The notes below the pieces were generated by a model. The model was not told the origin of the DNA. It saw only the letters and a program-made list of their open reading frames with translations, and did no database searches. Both the position numbers and the translations under genes were made by a program. A DNA stretch of 21,939 nucleotides from Desulfobacterales bacterium (lineage in GTDB: Bacteria > Desulfobacterota > Desulfobacteria > Desulfobacterales > JAHEIW01), in the NCBI GenBank assembly GCA_030145015.1, contig JAQYWI010000088.1, positions 1-21,939 of the forward strand. Direction: 5' to 3'. Below, one piece after another: positions 7,045 to 13,906 of the stretch (position 1 is its first letter; each line of letters opens with the position of its first letter).

Positions 7045-7950
7045 CTATTTAGCATTATTCAGAAGATCCTTAAATTCTTCAACCGTGTTACACTTTAAAG
7101 CAAGATTGGTATAAATGATTAATAGTGGATGATTCATTCCATCGACAGGTGTATGAAGTAGCTCGTGCTCAACAGGCAGTCCCCGCATTAAGGTAAATAC
7201 CTCATTCATAGAAAACAAACCAGATAACAAAACTCTTATATCGCGAGCATCAGCATCATAAAACTTACCGCCGAACATACTCTTACCTTTATAGATCATA
7301 ACTTTGTGCGCAACGCTAATCTGACACTGGCTACCGTCTGTGAATCTAATTCCAGACCAGCAAGTTGGTATCTTATCTTTTTGTGTTGTATCCTTAAAGG
7401 CAGTTACTACACTCATGAATTTTTTCTTATCGTTAGTATAATCCCGATTGTTTAGATTAATAATACTTGAAAGAATTTCATGCATGTCATCTAAACTACC
7501 AGGTGGAGCAACTTTTTCTGGTATTGGGACACTACTTTCTTCAAGTTCTTTTAGGATTTTTAATGCTTTTGCAGCTTCACTTTTTGCCTCTTTAATGCGG
7601 CCTGCCTGGGCATAAAGAATGGCAAGTCCTCCATGACTTGGATTATTTTTTTCTTTTATTTTTAATGAAAGAAGGTATATTTTTTCAGCATCTTGAAATT
7701 CACCATTTTGTGCAATTTGATTTCCCATACTGCCAAGAAAGTTTGAAAACATATCAATCCTAAAATCAGGATCAGATTCAAAAGACTCGTTATTTTGGAA
7801 AAATTTTTGATCGAAAATTTTGTACTTTTTAGAAAAATGGTCCAAAAGGAAAAAATCATCTTTGCCTAACTCCTCTTTCAAGGATTGAACAAATACAGAA
7901 GGTAGAGTATCCCAACTGCCTGTGCCAAAGACACTTTTAAATAAACCCAT
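7045..7950 (-). CDS. Tetratricopeptide-type protein of unknown function
   Basis: The 301-residue product is soluble, with no signal peptide or membrane segment. Residues ~68-140 form at least two TPR-like helical pairs (FLGSMGNQIAQNGEFQDAEKIYLLSLKI and GLAILYAQAGRIKEAKSEAAKAL are the parts I see, at 71-98 and 108-130). The N-terminal 65 residues and the C-terminal ~150 (including a cysteine/aromatic-containing segment around ~210-250) match nothing I know. The start at 7950 follows AAGGAGAAG; an in-frame ATG at 7998 would run into the upstream terminator. TPRs mediate protein-protein contacts, so it is likely an adaptor. It is transcribed in the same direction as the NYN gene but separated from it by about 200 bp containing a separate promoter, so joint function is only a possibility. 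Confidence 0.7.
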   Translation of the reverse strand: MGLFKSVFGTGSWDTLPSVFVQSLKEELGKDDFFLLDHFSKKYKIFDQKFFQNNESFESDPDFRIDMFSNFLGSMGNQIAQNGEFQDAEKIYLLSLKIKEKNNPSHGGLAILYAQAGRIKEAKSEAAKALKILKELEESSVPIPEKVAPPGSLDDMHEILSSIINLNNRDYTNDKKKFMSVVTAFKDTTQKDKIPTCWSGIRFTDGSQCQISVAHKVMIYKGKSMFGGKFYDADARDIRVLLSGLFSMNEVFTLMRGLPVEHELLHTPVDGMNHPLLIIYTNLALKCNTVEEFKDLLNNAK

Positions 7951-7982
7951 TATGTTCTTCTCCTTATATCCATGTGCTCTTT

Positions 7983-8020
7983 CTAAACAAAACCCCACCT
8001 CTCAATCTGAGAAATGGGGT
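7983..8020 (-). terminator. Terminator of the truncated TSP3 gene
   Basis: On the minus strand ACCCCA (8020-8015) and TCTCA pair across an internal loop with TGAGA and TGGGGT (7997-7992), and the transcript then runs into TTTTGTTT. It lies just downstream of the stop at 8073, matching that gene's direction. Confidence 0.65.
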
Positions 8021-8072
8021 CTTGGAATAAAGCTCATGGTAACCTCCATCGGGTTATCCGTTGCTCGCGGGT

Positions 8073-8475
8073 TTATGGCATATCAGCACTACCAGCACAA
8101 CTTTGGATTTTTCCCTTATCTTTGCCACTGATAATGCCGTCCTTTTTAAGATTGTTGAGCATATGGGAAACTCCGCTTACAAATTGGCCGTGGTTTTTTA
8201 CATCCTCAGCGTATTGCGAAATAAGATCAGAGATAGTGCAACCATCATCAAATAGCACGTTGTCAACTCCAGAGTCGCAACCATCAATTACAATAGTGTC
8301 GCTCGTATCAGAGTCAGGACAGGCATCTTGATCGTCGGGGATACCGTCGCCATCCGAATCCGAAATGACATATTCATCTGCCCCTATATCGTAATTACCA
8401 TCTTCAGGTTGAGGTCTCAAATCTCCGTCAATATCATCGTATACCCCGTATACCATTCCGATCAGTGAGCCGTTA
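8073..8475 (-). pseudogene. C-terminal remnant of a secreted thrombospondin type-3 repeat protein
   Basis: Reading towards the stop, the fragment contains DDIDGDLRPQ and YDIGADEY, the usual end of a choice-of-anchor-Q/parallel beta-helix surface protein. A calcium-binding thrombospondin-3 repeat follows (DSDGDGIPDDQDACPDSD), then a ~65-residue tail with paired cysteines and a final SCAGSADMP. From memory, this tail recurs at the end of large exported proteins in Desulfobacterota. The native stop and terminator are present, but everything N-terminal (signal peptide, beta-helix) is missing; the frame runs into the integrase fragment in the opposite direction at about 8475. It is therefore a broken gene end, not a small protein. 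The calcium-binding surface role comes from the family. Confidence 0.7.
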
Positions 8476-8481
8476 AAGCGT

Positions 8482-8895
8482 TTGTTTGTGCGTCTAAAGG
8501 GCGCTGATGAGGCCGAATCTTCAAACGTGGTGGATCTGGACGGAAAGACCGTTAAACAGAACAAAAAACGCAAGGGTTATGTATTACTATTTAAGGGTCA
8601 ACCCGTAAAGGACGTTAAAACGGCTCTTAAAGCAGCCTGTGAGCGTGCCGGCATCCCTTATGGCAGAAACACACCCAATGGCATTACCTTCCACAGCTTG
8701 CGGCACAGCTTCGGCTCTTTGGTGCAGCAGACCCAACGGGATATCAGGATCACACAGCAGCTAATGAACCATAAATCAATTCAGATGACGGAGCGCTACA
8801 CGCATTCGAGAAGCGAAGCTAAAATGGATGCGGTTAATTCACTTGATTGGGATCTGCACAAAGAAAAATCCCCCATGTCAGTTAATGTCAGTTAA
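8482..8895 (+). pseudogene. Tyrosine integrase, C-terminal catalytic part only
   Basis: The readable frame contains TFHSLRHSFGSL (His71-x2-Arg74, box II), then QQLMNHKSIQMTERYTH with His97 and the nucleophile Tyr106, and the closing AKMDAVNSLDWD typical of phage-type integrases. The N-terminal DNA-binding domains and, as far as I can see, the first catalytic Arg are missing, and no proper start with a ribosome site exists; the TTG at 8482 is only where the frame becomes recognisable. It faces the 3' end of tRNA-Lys 36 bp away. It could be the far end of the integrase begun at 5089, with the middle ~170 residues lost, or a remnant of a separate element that used tRNA-Lys. Confidence 0.8.
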
Positions 8896-8908
8896 GGGGG
8901 ATTTTTAA
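8864..8908. terminator. Bidirectional terminator between integrase remnant and tRNA-Lys
   Basis: AAAAATCCCCC (8864-8874) pairs with GGGGGATTTTT (8896-8906), giving a T tract on either strand. The loop holds a perfect tandem repeat of ATGTCAGTTA (8875-8894). The integrase stop codon lies within the loop. It can terminate both the integrase frame and the convergent tRNA-Lys transcript. Confidence 0.8.
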
Positions 8909-8930
8909 TTAGATAAATCGCGGTAGATGC

Positions 8931-9007
8931 TGGTGGGCCGTGAAGGAATCGAACCTTCAACCTACTGATTAAGAGTCAGGTGCTCTGCCTAGTTGAGCTA
9001 ACGGCCC
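8931..9007 (-). tRNA. tRNA-Lys(CTT)
   Basis: The minus strand folds as a complete tRNA: acceptor GGGCCGT/ACGGCCC, D-arm TTAGCTCAACTAGGCAGAGC, anticodon loop CTCTTAA (anticodon CTT), T-loop TTCGATT, discriminator A and encoded CCA at 8933-8931. The outermost anticodon-stem pair is C-T mismatched; the rest is regular. It is the only intact RNA gene in the window and marks the boundary between scrambled island DNA and ordinary chromosome. Confidence 0.93.
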
Positions 9008-9100
9008 GCAGCCCTTTTTTTCAATAATCGGAAAAGCTTGGTAACAAGTTTGCCGCCGGTTGTCAAATTCTTTTTAGACTGATGACGGAGTCATTTTATT

Positions 9101-9133
9101 TTTAGACAGGATTAACAGGATTTACAAGATTAT
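9101..9133 (+). repeat. Interspersed AACAGGATT-type repeat
   Basis: TAGACAGGATTAACAGGATT followed by TACAAGATT is a short run of ACAGGATT-like units. I recall this phrase as a dispersed intergenic repeat in Desulfobacterota genomes. Only one copy is in the window, between tRNA-Lys and the Tpt1-like gene. Confidence 0.4.
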
Positions 9134-9217
9134 TTTTTTTCGGTTTGGCGATTGTCGATAAATTATGGAATCAAATAGGGCAATCGGTATGGTCAACCAG
9201 CTATTCGCGTAATCCTT

Positions 9218-9979
9218 TCATTTTCGCCACGGCGGACGTTCGCGTTTGCGCTTTGGCTTTTTTGTCCGCTTTTTGTCGTTCTTCCGATCGATTTGCCTTT
9301 TGGGGGATTTACGGCCCGGCGGCTGGCTGTGGAGGGTATCACCAAGAGTGATCGCATAACTGCCTGCCATTCTGGGCTGGCTGGCTTCATCAGGGTTATC
9401 CGGTTTATTTGTTTCAGTCTTTTCCTTTGGTAATGGGGGTCCGCTAAAACAGCTGGCCGGGATGGATTCGGCTAGAAAAAGCGATTCGCCGGTTTGATAA
9501 AACCTGACCCCGTTTTCAACCGATTTTTGTACATGCACGCTGAGCATGACCGGATCCTGATCGGTTCGTTTTCCTATCCTTTCGGCTAAGTCGCGGCTGG
9601 AAGACAAAACAACCTGATAATACCCTGCGGGGAAAATGCCTTTATCCAAAACAGACCGATACGCCCGTTTGCGGACGCTCGTAAATAAAAGCTTGGGAAG
9701 TTTCTGAACCGGATTGGGCCGGGCCAATTGATCCCGACGCTTGGCACGAATTTGTTGGCCCGATATTTCAAAGGGAGGGTCCGGTAAGCTGTATAGGATT
9801 TCATCCAGGTGAAATTGGCGCACATATTTCCAACCTGCTTCTTCGGTGATCGCCTTTAATAATTCCTTGATTTTAACAAACCCCTCGGTATCGGTGACCA
9901 GCCCGAATTCATCCGGCCGTCTACCCAGGATATATGCGATGAGCTTGGCGAGTGACTGAGGTGATTTTGGCTTTCCCAT
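9218..9979 (-). CDS. Tpt1/KptA-like RNA 2'-phosphotransferase homologue, catalytic residues altered
   Basis: Residues 1-180 follow the Tpt1/KptA layout: an N-terminal winged helix (LAKLIAYIL...PDEFGLVTDTEGFVKIKELL), FEISGQQIRA (70-79), and an ADP-ribosyltransferase-like half ending GVRFYQTGESLFLAESIP. True family members transfer an RNA 2'-phosphate to NAD+. The hallmark Arg-His pair of LRHRP is Gly19-Arg20 here, the GHS following IRA is replaced by RRDQ, and the NAD-binding HGT is Thr100-Ser101-Val102. Arg78 and Arg138 remain. Residues 181-253 form an acidic/proline linker and a tail of mostly Lys, Arg and Pro, suited to RNA binding. The protein is therefore probably not an active phosphotransferase; an RNA-binding pseudoenzyme is my inference. 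It diverges from hemL with 120 bp between starts. Confidence 0.8.
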   Translation of the reverse strand: MGKPKSPQSLAKLIAYILGRRPDEFGLVTDTEGFVKIKELLKAITEEAGWKYVRQFHLDEILYSLPDPPFEISGQQIRAKRRDQLARPNPVQKLPKLLFTSVRKRAYRSVLDKGIFPAGYYQVVLSSSRDLAERIGKRTDQDPVMLSVHVQKSVENGVRFYQTGESLFLAESIPASCFSGPPLPKEKTETNKPDNPDEASQPRMAGSYAITLGDTLHSQPPGRKSPKRQIDRKNDKKRTKKPKRKRERPPWRK

Positions 9980-10099
9980 GATAAATATGCCCGTTGCGCA
10001 TGCATTTTAAATGCTTTCTTGACGCTAAATGTACCATCTGATATTTTTCAAATCTTCAGAAATGTCAACCGTTTTATCAAACGAAAGGATATTGTGCGC

Positions 10100-11389
10100 A
10101 TGGATCTGACAAAATCTAAAAAACTGTTCGAACGGGCTGTGAGCGTCATCCCCGGAGGGGTAAACAGTCCCGTGCGGGCGTGTAAGTCGGTTGGTGCCGA
10201 GCCCATTTTCGTTAAAAGCGCCCAAGGCTGCCTGATTTTTGATGCAGATGGCAACCGCTACATCGATTATATTGGCTCCTGGGGACCGCTGATCCTCGGA
10301 CACCGTCATCCGGCGGTAATTGAAGCAATTACCGCGGTACTGGAACGCGGAACCAGCTTTGGGGCGCCGATTGATCTTGAAGTTCAGCTTGCAGAGATGG
10401 TTATTGACGCCGTTCCCTCGGTTGAAATGCTGCGAATGGTCAACTCCGGCACCGAAGCTACCATGAGTGCCATTCGACTTGCAAGAGGGGTGACCCAGCG
10501 AGATATCGTCATAAAATTTGATGGCTGTTATCATGGTCACGCGGATACCTTGCTGGTGGCCGCCGGTTCGGGGGTGGCAACCCTCGGTATTCCCGGAAGC
10601 CCGGGGGTTCCTGAATCCGTTGCCCGGCACACATTATCTCTTCCTTATAATGATGCGGCCTGCATTAAAAATGTTATGGCAGAACAGGGCGATAAGGTTG
10701 CCTGTATCATCGTTGAGCCCGTTGCCGGCAATATGGGGCTGGTGCAGCCGGCCGAAGGGTTTTTGGAGACTTTAAGGCAGCTTAGCGACCGCTATGGATC
10801 CGTTCTGATTTTTGATGAAGTTATGACGGGTTTTCGCGTGGCTTATGGCGGCGCTCAGGCGCTGTATGGTGTTTTTCCGGACCTGACCTGTTTCGGCAAG
10901 ATCATTGGAGGCGGAATGCCGGTCGGCGCTTACGGCGGCAAACTTGAGCTGATGGCCCATGTTGCACCGCAAGGTTCGATATATCAGGCCGGCACCCTAT
11001 CTGGAAATCCGGTGGCGATGGCTGCAGGTATTGCAACGCTTGAACAGATCCGCAAGGACGGATTCTATGACGCACTGGACCGGAAAGCAGGGCGTCTTTT
11101 AGATGGACTCGAGCAAGCAGCCCAAAAAGCGGCCATACCGGTGCAGGCCAAGCGTGTCGGCTCCATGCTCGGATTATTTTTTAACGACCGGGAAGTAAAA
11201 AATTTTGATGATGCCAAAACCAGTGATTTAGATAAATTCGCTTTATTTTACAATGGATTGCGTCAAAACGGCATCTATATCGCCCCATCTCAGTTTGAAG
11301 TTCTGTTTCTCTCAGCAGCTCATGATGCCGAACATATTGAAACCACAATTAAGGCGGTCGAAAAAGTCTTTGATCAATTAAGAAAATAG
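10100..11389 (+). CDS. hemL: Glutamate-1-semialdehyde 2,1-aminomutase
   Basis: PLP enzyme converting glutamate-1-semialdehyde to 5-aminolevulinate in the C5 tetrapyrrole pathway; cytoplasmic dimer. The 429-residue length is standard. Visible are VIPGGVNSPVRA (16-27), NSGTEATMSAIRLAR (115-129), the YHGHAD substrate loop (144-149), FDEVMTGFR (238-246) and the PLP-binding Lys267 in FGKIIGGGMPVGAYGG. The start at 10100 has AAAGGAT upstream; the frame is open further back to 10019 but homologues begin at about MDLTKSKKLF. It stands alone on the plus strand, divergent from the Tpt1-like gene, and supplies haem, sirohaem or corrinoid precursors, as expected for an anaerobic respirer. Confidence 0.96.
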   Translation: MDLTKSKKLFERAVSVIPGGVNSPVRACKSVGAEPIFVKSAQGCLIFDADGNRYIDYIGSWGPLILGHRHPAVIEAITAVLERGTSFGAPIDLEVQLAEMVIDAVPSVEMLRMVNSGTEATMSAIRLARGVTQRDIVIKFDGCYHGHADTLLVAAGSGVATLGIPGSPGVPESVARHTLSLPYNDAACIKNVMAEQGDKVACIIVEPVAGNMGLVQPAEGFLETLRQLSDRYGSVLIFDEVMTGFRVAYGGAQALYGVFPDLTCFGKIIGGGMPVGAYGGKLELMAHVAPQGSIYQAGTLSGNPVAMAAGIATLEQIRKDGFYDALDRKAGRLLDGLEQAAQKAAIPVQAKRVGSMLGLFFNDREVKNFDDAKTSDLDKFALFYNGLRQNGIYIAPSQFEVLFLSAAHDAEHIETTIKAVEKVFDQLRK

Positions 11390-11650
11390 TCGCCCGCTTT
11401 GAGCGTTTAAGCCCGCCTGCCATTTGAATCACTATTCCTGTTGGAAATATTGTGGGAGTGGTGTCAAATGTATTGATTTCTATGAAAATATTTGTCATAA
11501 TAGAAATAATCTAATGAATCGATCGGGGGGTTTTTTTTAAGGGATGTGTAAACCACACTCTAGATCGTAGTGCTTGTATGCACTGTTTTGAAGTTTGGGG
11601 GTGAAGGAATTGCCGCTGAATGGGTCGTCTTTTTTTTGTTGGGCTGATCC

Positions 11651-13615
11651 ATGCCACCGGCGGGGTCAAACCATGTAGAAATGGAGCCGAATAAAACTAT
11701 GGCAAATTTAACCCCCGATCAAAATCCAGATCCCGGAAGCCCGCATTATCCGCACGTCAGCCAAATCCCATTGATTTCCCGCATGCTCGATCTTTTTGAA
11801 GGTTTCGCTATTGCCACCGATGCCCAGGGCCGGATTGTATATGCCAACCCGGCCGCGTCGCGGTTAAGCGGCCATCGCCCATCGGACGTGCTAGGCAGCT
11901 CTCTGGAGATCCTTTTTGATCTGGCCGATGAGCACAGGGCCTTGATAGATCAATGCCTGGGCGGAAGGACCGCAATCAGTTTTGAAACGACCGGCAAGAC
12001 AAAAGCAGGCTCGACATTTCCAGTCCAGTTCAATGCGGCACCCTTGAACCCTGAAACCGATGATCATGGATTGGTCATCTTTGCGGTTGATATTTCGGAT
12101 CTCAAGCTGGCCGTCGAAGAACAGGCGCGCCTGGGGACCGCCGTTGAACATGCCGCGGAGTCAATTATTGTCACCAATCCGGAAGGGATTATCGAATATG
12201 TCAATCCGGCTTTTGAAAAAATCACCGGATACTCACGCACTGAAGTCATGGGCCGTAATATTGATCTTATGGACAGCGGCCAGCATTCCAAAACGCTCTT
12301 AAGCTCTGTTAGCGACACCCTCCAACGCGGAGAAATTTGGCAGGGACGGATTGTCAATAAACACAAAGATAATTCATTATACGAAACCGAAGCCACCGTC
12401 TCTCCCATAAAAAACAAAATAGGGGAAATCACCAATTATGTCAGTCTGCAGCGCGATGCTAGCCATGAAATCAGACTGGAACGGCAGCTGCGGCAGGCTC
12501 AAAAAATGGAGGCCATCGGCACCCTGGCCGGCGGAATCGCACATGATTTTAATAATTTGCTCATGGGTATTCAGGGCAATATTTCACTGTCGCTTTTAGA
12601 TGTCGAGGGCGATTCACCGCTTTTAAAAAATCTAAAGAAAATAGAGCAATACATTCAAAATGGTGTGGATCTGACCAAACAGCTTTTAGGTTTTGCCAGG
12701 GGCGGGAAATATGAAATCTCACTGCTCAGTATCAACGAGTTGCTGAAAGAACAGAACCTTATGTTCAGCCGCACCAACAAGGAAATAATTTTTCAGGATA
12801 ACTATGCGCCGGATCTGTGGAGCGTTGAGGTTGATCGGGGTCAGATAGAACAGGTGTTAATGAACCTTTATCTGAATGCCTTACAGGCAATGTCCGGTGG
12901 CGGAACGCTGATAACCTGTACCGGAAACGAGACCGTTGATAAGGATCAATATAACCCCTATTATGTAAAAGCGGGTAAATATGTGAAGATGACCATTGAA
13001 GATACCGGCATTGGAATGAGTGAAGAAGTTCAACAGCGGATCTTCGACCCCTTTTTTACAACCAAAGAAATGGGGCGGGGCACCGGGCTCGGGTTAGCCT
13101 CGGTGTATGGCATCGTCAAAAACCATGAAGGTTTTATTAACGTCTATAGCAAGAAGGGGAAGGGGACACGGTTTGAAGTTTATTTGCCGGCCTCGGGAAA
13201 AGGGGTACCTTATAAGGAGAAAGTCAAAGAGGAGTTTGTCGAAGGTAAAGAGACGGTGCTGCTGGTTGATGACGAGGCCATGATCCTTGATGTCGGTGAA
13301 CGGATGTTGGGCAAACTGGGGTATAAGGTATTTACCGCCAGAGACGGAAAAGAAGCCATTGCGGTTTTTCAGAAATATCCGGATAAAATCGATGCGATCA
13401 TTCTGGACATGATTATGCCTAATCTGGGCGGCGGTGAGACTTTTGATCAAATTAAGAAAATGAAACCGGACATCAAGGTTCTGCTTTCAAGCGGATACAG
13501 TATTAGCGGTCAGGCTACCGAGATTTTAAATCGGGGCTGTAACGGATTTATTCAAAAGCCGTTTAATCTGCAAAACCTGTCACAAAATCTAAGATCCATT
13601 CTGGAAGAAAACTAG
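11651..13615 (+). CDS. Soluble PAS-PAS hybrid histidine kinase with receiver domain
   Basis: Cytoplasmic sensor kinase of 654 residues without membrane segments. In order: PAS 1 (~45-150, with TDAQGRIVYANPAA), PAS 2 (~160-270, with TNPEGIIEYVNPAF), a dimerisation helix with phosphorylated His298 in AGGIAHDFNNLL, an ATPase domain with N-box NLYLNALQAM (405-414), G1 DTGIGM (451-456) and GRGTGLGL (475-482), and a receiver (~535-654) with VDDE (539-542), phosphoacceptor Asp586 and Lys636. The signal is unknown. The receiver probably passes phosphate to an unlinked phosphotransfer protein or acts in feedback, since no partner gene lies nearby. The start is uncertain: the ATG at 11651 has no ribosome site, and ATG 11699 has only a distant GGAG. 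Either leaves all domains intact. Confidence 0.9.
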   Translation: MPPAGSNHVEMEPNKTMANLTPDQNPDPGSPHYPHVSQIPLISRMLDLFEGFAIATDAQGRIVYANPAASRLSGHRPSDVLGSSLEILFDLADEHRALIDQCLGGRTAISFETTGKTKAGSTFPVQFNAAPLNPETDDHGLVIFAVDISDLKLAVEEQARLGTAVEHAAESIIVTNPEGIIEYVNPAFEKITGYSRTEVMGRNIDLMDSGQHSKTLLSSVSDTLQRGEIWQGRIVNKHKDNSLYETEATVSPIKNKIGEITNYVSLQRDASHEIRLERQLRQAQKMEAIGTLAGGIAHDFNNLLMGIQGNISLSLLDVEGDSPLLKNLKKIEQYIQNGVDLTKQLLGFARGGKYEISLLSINELLKEQNLMFSRTNKEIIFQDNYAPDLWSVEVDRGQIEQVLMNLYLNALQAMSGGGTLITCTGNETVDKDQYNPYYVKAGKYVKMTIEDTGIGMSEEVQQRIFDPFFTTKEMGRGTGLGLASVYGIVKNHEGFINVYSKKGKGTRFEVYLPASGKGVPYKEKVKEEFVEGKETVLLVDDEAMILDVGERMLGKLGYKVFTARDGKEAIAVFQKYPDKIDAIILDMIMPNLGGGETFDQIKKMKPDIKVLLSSGYSISGQATEILNRGCNGFIQKPFNLQNLSQNLRSILEEN

Positions 13616-13686
13616 CACCTATATCAAAATTAGTAGTTCATCTTCCAAGACAGAGAAAAAAGTTCAAAAGGCGCTCTCAAGTTAGA

Positions 13687-13727
13687 AGTGCCTAAAATGC
13701 CTAAAATGAGCTAAAGTGCCTAAAATT
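13687..13727 (+). repeat. Short tandem TGCCTAAA repeats
   Basis: Four imperfect 9-10 bp units: AGTGCCTAAA, ATGCCTAAA, ATGAGCTAAA, GTGCCTAAA. They sit between the kinase stop and mpl. Such arrays are frequent between genes in Desulfobacterota as I remember them; no function is assignable. Confidence 0.6.
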
Positions 13728-13770
13728 ATGGTTTCGCTGCGCTCAATCTTTTATTAAGTTCTTTTCAATA

Positions 13771-13801
13771 CCCCGGCCGCTTGCGGCGGGGTGGTTAATT
13801 T
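13771..13801 (+). terminator. Possible terminator after the hybrid kinase
   Basis: CCCCGGCCGC-TT-GCGGCGGGG (13771-13791) forms a strong hairpin with one bulged G. The following TGGTTAATTTT is only a weak T tract, so termination is plausible but not certain. Confidence 0.4.
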
Positions 13802-13880
13802 TAGCTCATTTGATATTTTGAATTTTGCTCCGCGAGTATTTGGGGGGGCTCCTGCTTTACTTTACTCAATCAAAAAAACT

Positions 13881-13896
13881 CAGGCCGGCCGGCCTG
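13881..13896. repeat. Perfect 16-bp palindrome before mpl
   Basis: CAGGCCGGCCGGCCTG is a perfect palindrome made of overlapping GGCCGGCC units, ending 10 bp before the mpl ATG. It occupies the ribosome-binding region, so it could hide the start in a hairpin or be a protein site. It may equally be a random G/C-rich repeat. Confidence 0.4.
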
Positions 13897-13906
13897 CAGA
13901 CAATTC

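Noticed and set aside
8875..8894. Tandem ATGTCAGTTA repeat as a recombination site
   Set aside because: It forms the loop of the terminator and comprises only two copies at the end of the integrase frame; chance or terminator structure is enough.
4481..8930. CRISPR array, retron or reverse transcriptase system
   Set aside because: No regularly spaced 25-40 bp repeats with unique spacers, and no YxDD-type polymerase frame on either strand.
11390..11650. Sigma-54 promoter before the hybrid kinase
   Set aside because: TGGGAGTGG-like text near 11452 lacks the GG-N10-GC spacing of sigma-54 sites.
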